Notes under the pieces: model-generated
The model's input: only the letters and a program-made list of their open reading frames with translations
What the model was told of the DNA's origin: nothing
Database searches by the model: none
Source: Microbulbifer sp. Q7
GTDB lineage: Bacteria; Pseudomonadota; Gammaproteobacteria; Pseudomonadales; Cellvibrionaceae
Direction of reading: 5' to 3'
DNA length: 64,000 bases
Assembly: GCF_001639145.1 (NCBI RefSeq)
Contig: NZ_LROY01000002.1
Location: forward strand, 1,892,501-1,956,500
Part shown: one piece after another, positions 63,187 through 64,000 of the stretch
Position numbering within the stretch: position 1 is the first letter of the stretch
How the letters are laid out: the number at the start of each line of letters is the position of its first letter
Translations under genes and position numbers: made by a program

Positions 63187-64000
63187 TGACCACCTCCTGC
63201 GCCGTGCGTCACCGCAGAGGTATCCACCAGGTTATTCACCGCACGACGAAAATCTTCGCCGCGCGCTTCAAAGTTGCGGTACATATCGAAACTGGCGCAG
63301 GCCGGAGAGAGCAGTACGTAATCACCTGGCTGCGCCATTTCGGCCGCTTTGCTCACCGCCTGGTCCATCGTTTCAGCGGCTTGCAGGGGCACTTTTCCTG
63401 CAAATACCTGCGCGATTTTCACGCCGTCCACACCGATGGTTACCAGACCGCGCAGGGTATGCGCCGCCTCGACCAGCGGAGAGAAGTCCGCACCCTTGCC
63501 GTCGCCACCGGCAATCAAGACAATTTTGCATTTGCTATCGGCAAGCCCATCCAGGGCTGCGCGCGTCGCCCCCACATTAGTGCCCTTGGAATCGTTCACG
63601 AACGTGACAGCCGCGCAATCGGCCACGCGCTCACAACGGTGAGTCAAACCAGCGAAGTGACGCAATGCATCCAGCATCGCGTCCATCGGCAAGCCCACCG
63701 CATTACCCAGCGCCAGAGCTGCCAGCGCGTTGGCAACGTTGTGGCTACCCACCATTCCCATCTCACGCGCAGGCATCAGCTTTTTGGCGCCCTGTGCCAG
63801 CCAGCGATCACCGGCCTCCTCGATCAATCCAAACTGCTGCAGGTCCGGACGGTCCAGACCAAAGCTCCACTCACGGCTTTCCCGCGACAAAGGCCCACGG
63901 GTCAACGGGTCGGCGCGGTTGATGACAAACTGTTGCGCATGCCGATACACCCGCTGCTTGGCGCGGTGATAGGCCGCCATGTCCGGATAACGATCCATAT
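63183..64000 (-). CDS. murD: UDP-N-acetylmuramoyl-L-alanine-D-glutamate ligase MurD, C-terminal part
   Basis: Only the last 270 or so residues lie in the window; the N-terminal and ATP-loop region is beyond the right edge. What remains shows MDRYPDMAAYHRAKQRVY and VVN-type central domain sequence (GMVGSHNVANALAALALG), and the C-terminal ligase domain with VNDSKGTNVGATRAALDGL, LIAGGDGKGADFSPL and YVLLSPACASFDMYRNFEARGEDF. These match MurD rather than MurC or MurF. It overlaps ftsW by four bases. Confidence 0.94.
   Translation of the reverse strand, partial: MDRYPDMAAYHRAKQRVYRHAQQFVINRADPLTRGPLSRESREWSFGLDRPDLQQFGLIEEAGDRWLAQGAKKLMPAREMGMVGSHNVANALAALALGNAVGLPMDAMLDALRHFAGLTHRCERVADCAAVTFVNDSKGTNVGATRAALDGLADSKCKIVLIAGGDGKGADFSPLVEAAHTLRGLVTIGVDGVKIAQVFAGKVPLQAAETMDQAVSKAAEMAQPGDYVLLSPACASFDMYRNFEARGEDFRRAVNNLVDTSAVTHGAGGGQ

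Overview
The window looks like one chromosomal segment of a free-living marine or biomass-degrading gammaproteobacterium, probably of the Cellvibrio/Microbulbifer/Saccharophagus group. This is an inference. It rests on Pseudomonas-like gene order in the housekeeping blocks (pilBCD-coaE-yacG, pilF-rodZ-ispG-hisS-yfgM-bamB-der, iscRSUA-hscBA-fdx-iscX-ndk-rlmN, secA-argJ-mutT, murD-ftsW-murG-murC-ftsQAZ-lpxC). It also rests on a secreted multidomain chitinase with Ser/Gly-rich linkers, a style typical of that group. No 16S gene or other direct taxonomic marker is present.

Layout. 1-1.9 kb: a peroxiredoxin-like protein, a small YdcH/DUF465 protein and the decayed remains of a REP-associated tyrosine transposase. 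2.2-8.15 kb: an AT-richer block of five co-directional, mostly overlapping genes (multipass membrane protein, SGNH-type membrane-anchored protein, AMP-ligase fused to a carrier protein, sulfotransferase, MBOAT acyltransferase). It lies directly downstream of the major pilin gene pilA. The parts list resembles DltA-DltC, DltB and DltD of teichoic-acid D-alanylation, plus a sulfotransferase. It is the best candidate in the window for an undescribed cell-surface or pilin modification system. 8.2-14.5 kb: pilA, then divergent pilB, pilC, pilD, a small toxin-antitoxin pair, coaE and yacG. 14.5-17.5 kb: thioredoxin-like protein, trmO and a succinate-semialdehyde dehydrogenase gene flanked by REP/REPIN-like palindromes. 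17.5-26.7 kb: der, bamB, yfgM, hisS, ispG, rodZ, pilF and rlmN. 26.8-33.6 kb: ndk and the ISC iron-sulfur cluster operon, which starts at a promoter overlapped by two abutting IscR-type boxes and has an internal terminator. 33.7-41.4 kb: trmJ, suhB, a MASE1-PAS-GGDEF-EAL protein, a PAS histidine kinase with a degenerate receiver, and upstream of the kinase a sigma-54-type promoter with a terminator about 120 nt downstream (candidate small RNA or leader). 41.7-48.3 kb: fatty-acid desaturase, a small helical protein, the GH18 chitinase and a NagX-like membrane protein. 48.3-48.7 kb: two related palindromic elements of about 110 bp. 48.7-64 kb: mutT, argJ, secA, an M23 peptidase, lpxC, ftsZ, ftsA, ftsQ, murC, murG, ftsW and the C-terminal part of murD, which runs off the window.

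Functionally the window joins envelope growth and division (dcw genes, lpxC, rodZ, bamB, M23), type IV pili (pilA, B, C, D, F), iron-sulfur assembly serving local Fe-S enzymes (ispG, rlmN), c-di-GMP and phosphorelay signalling, and chitin breakdown. All function assignments come from reading motifs and gene order; no database search was run.
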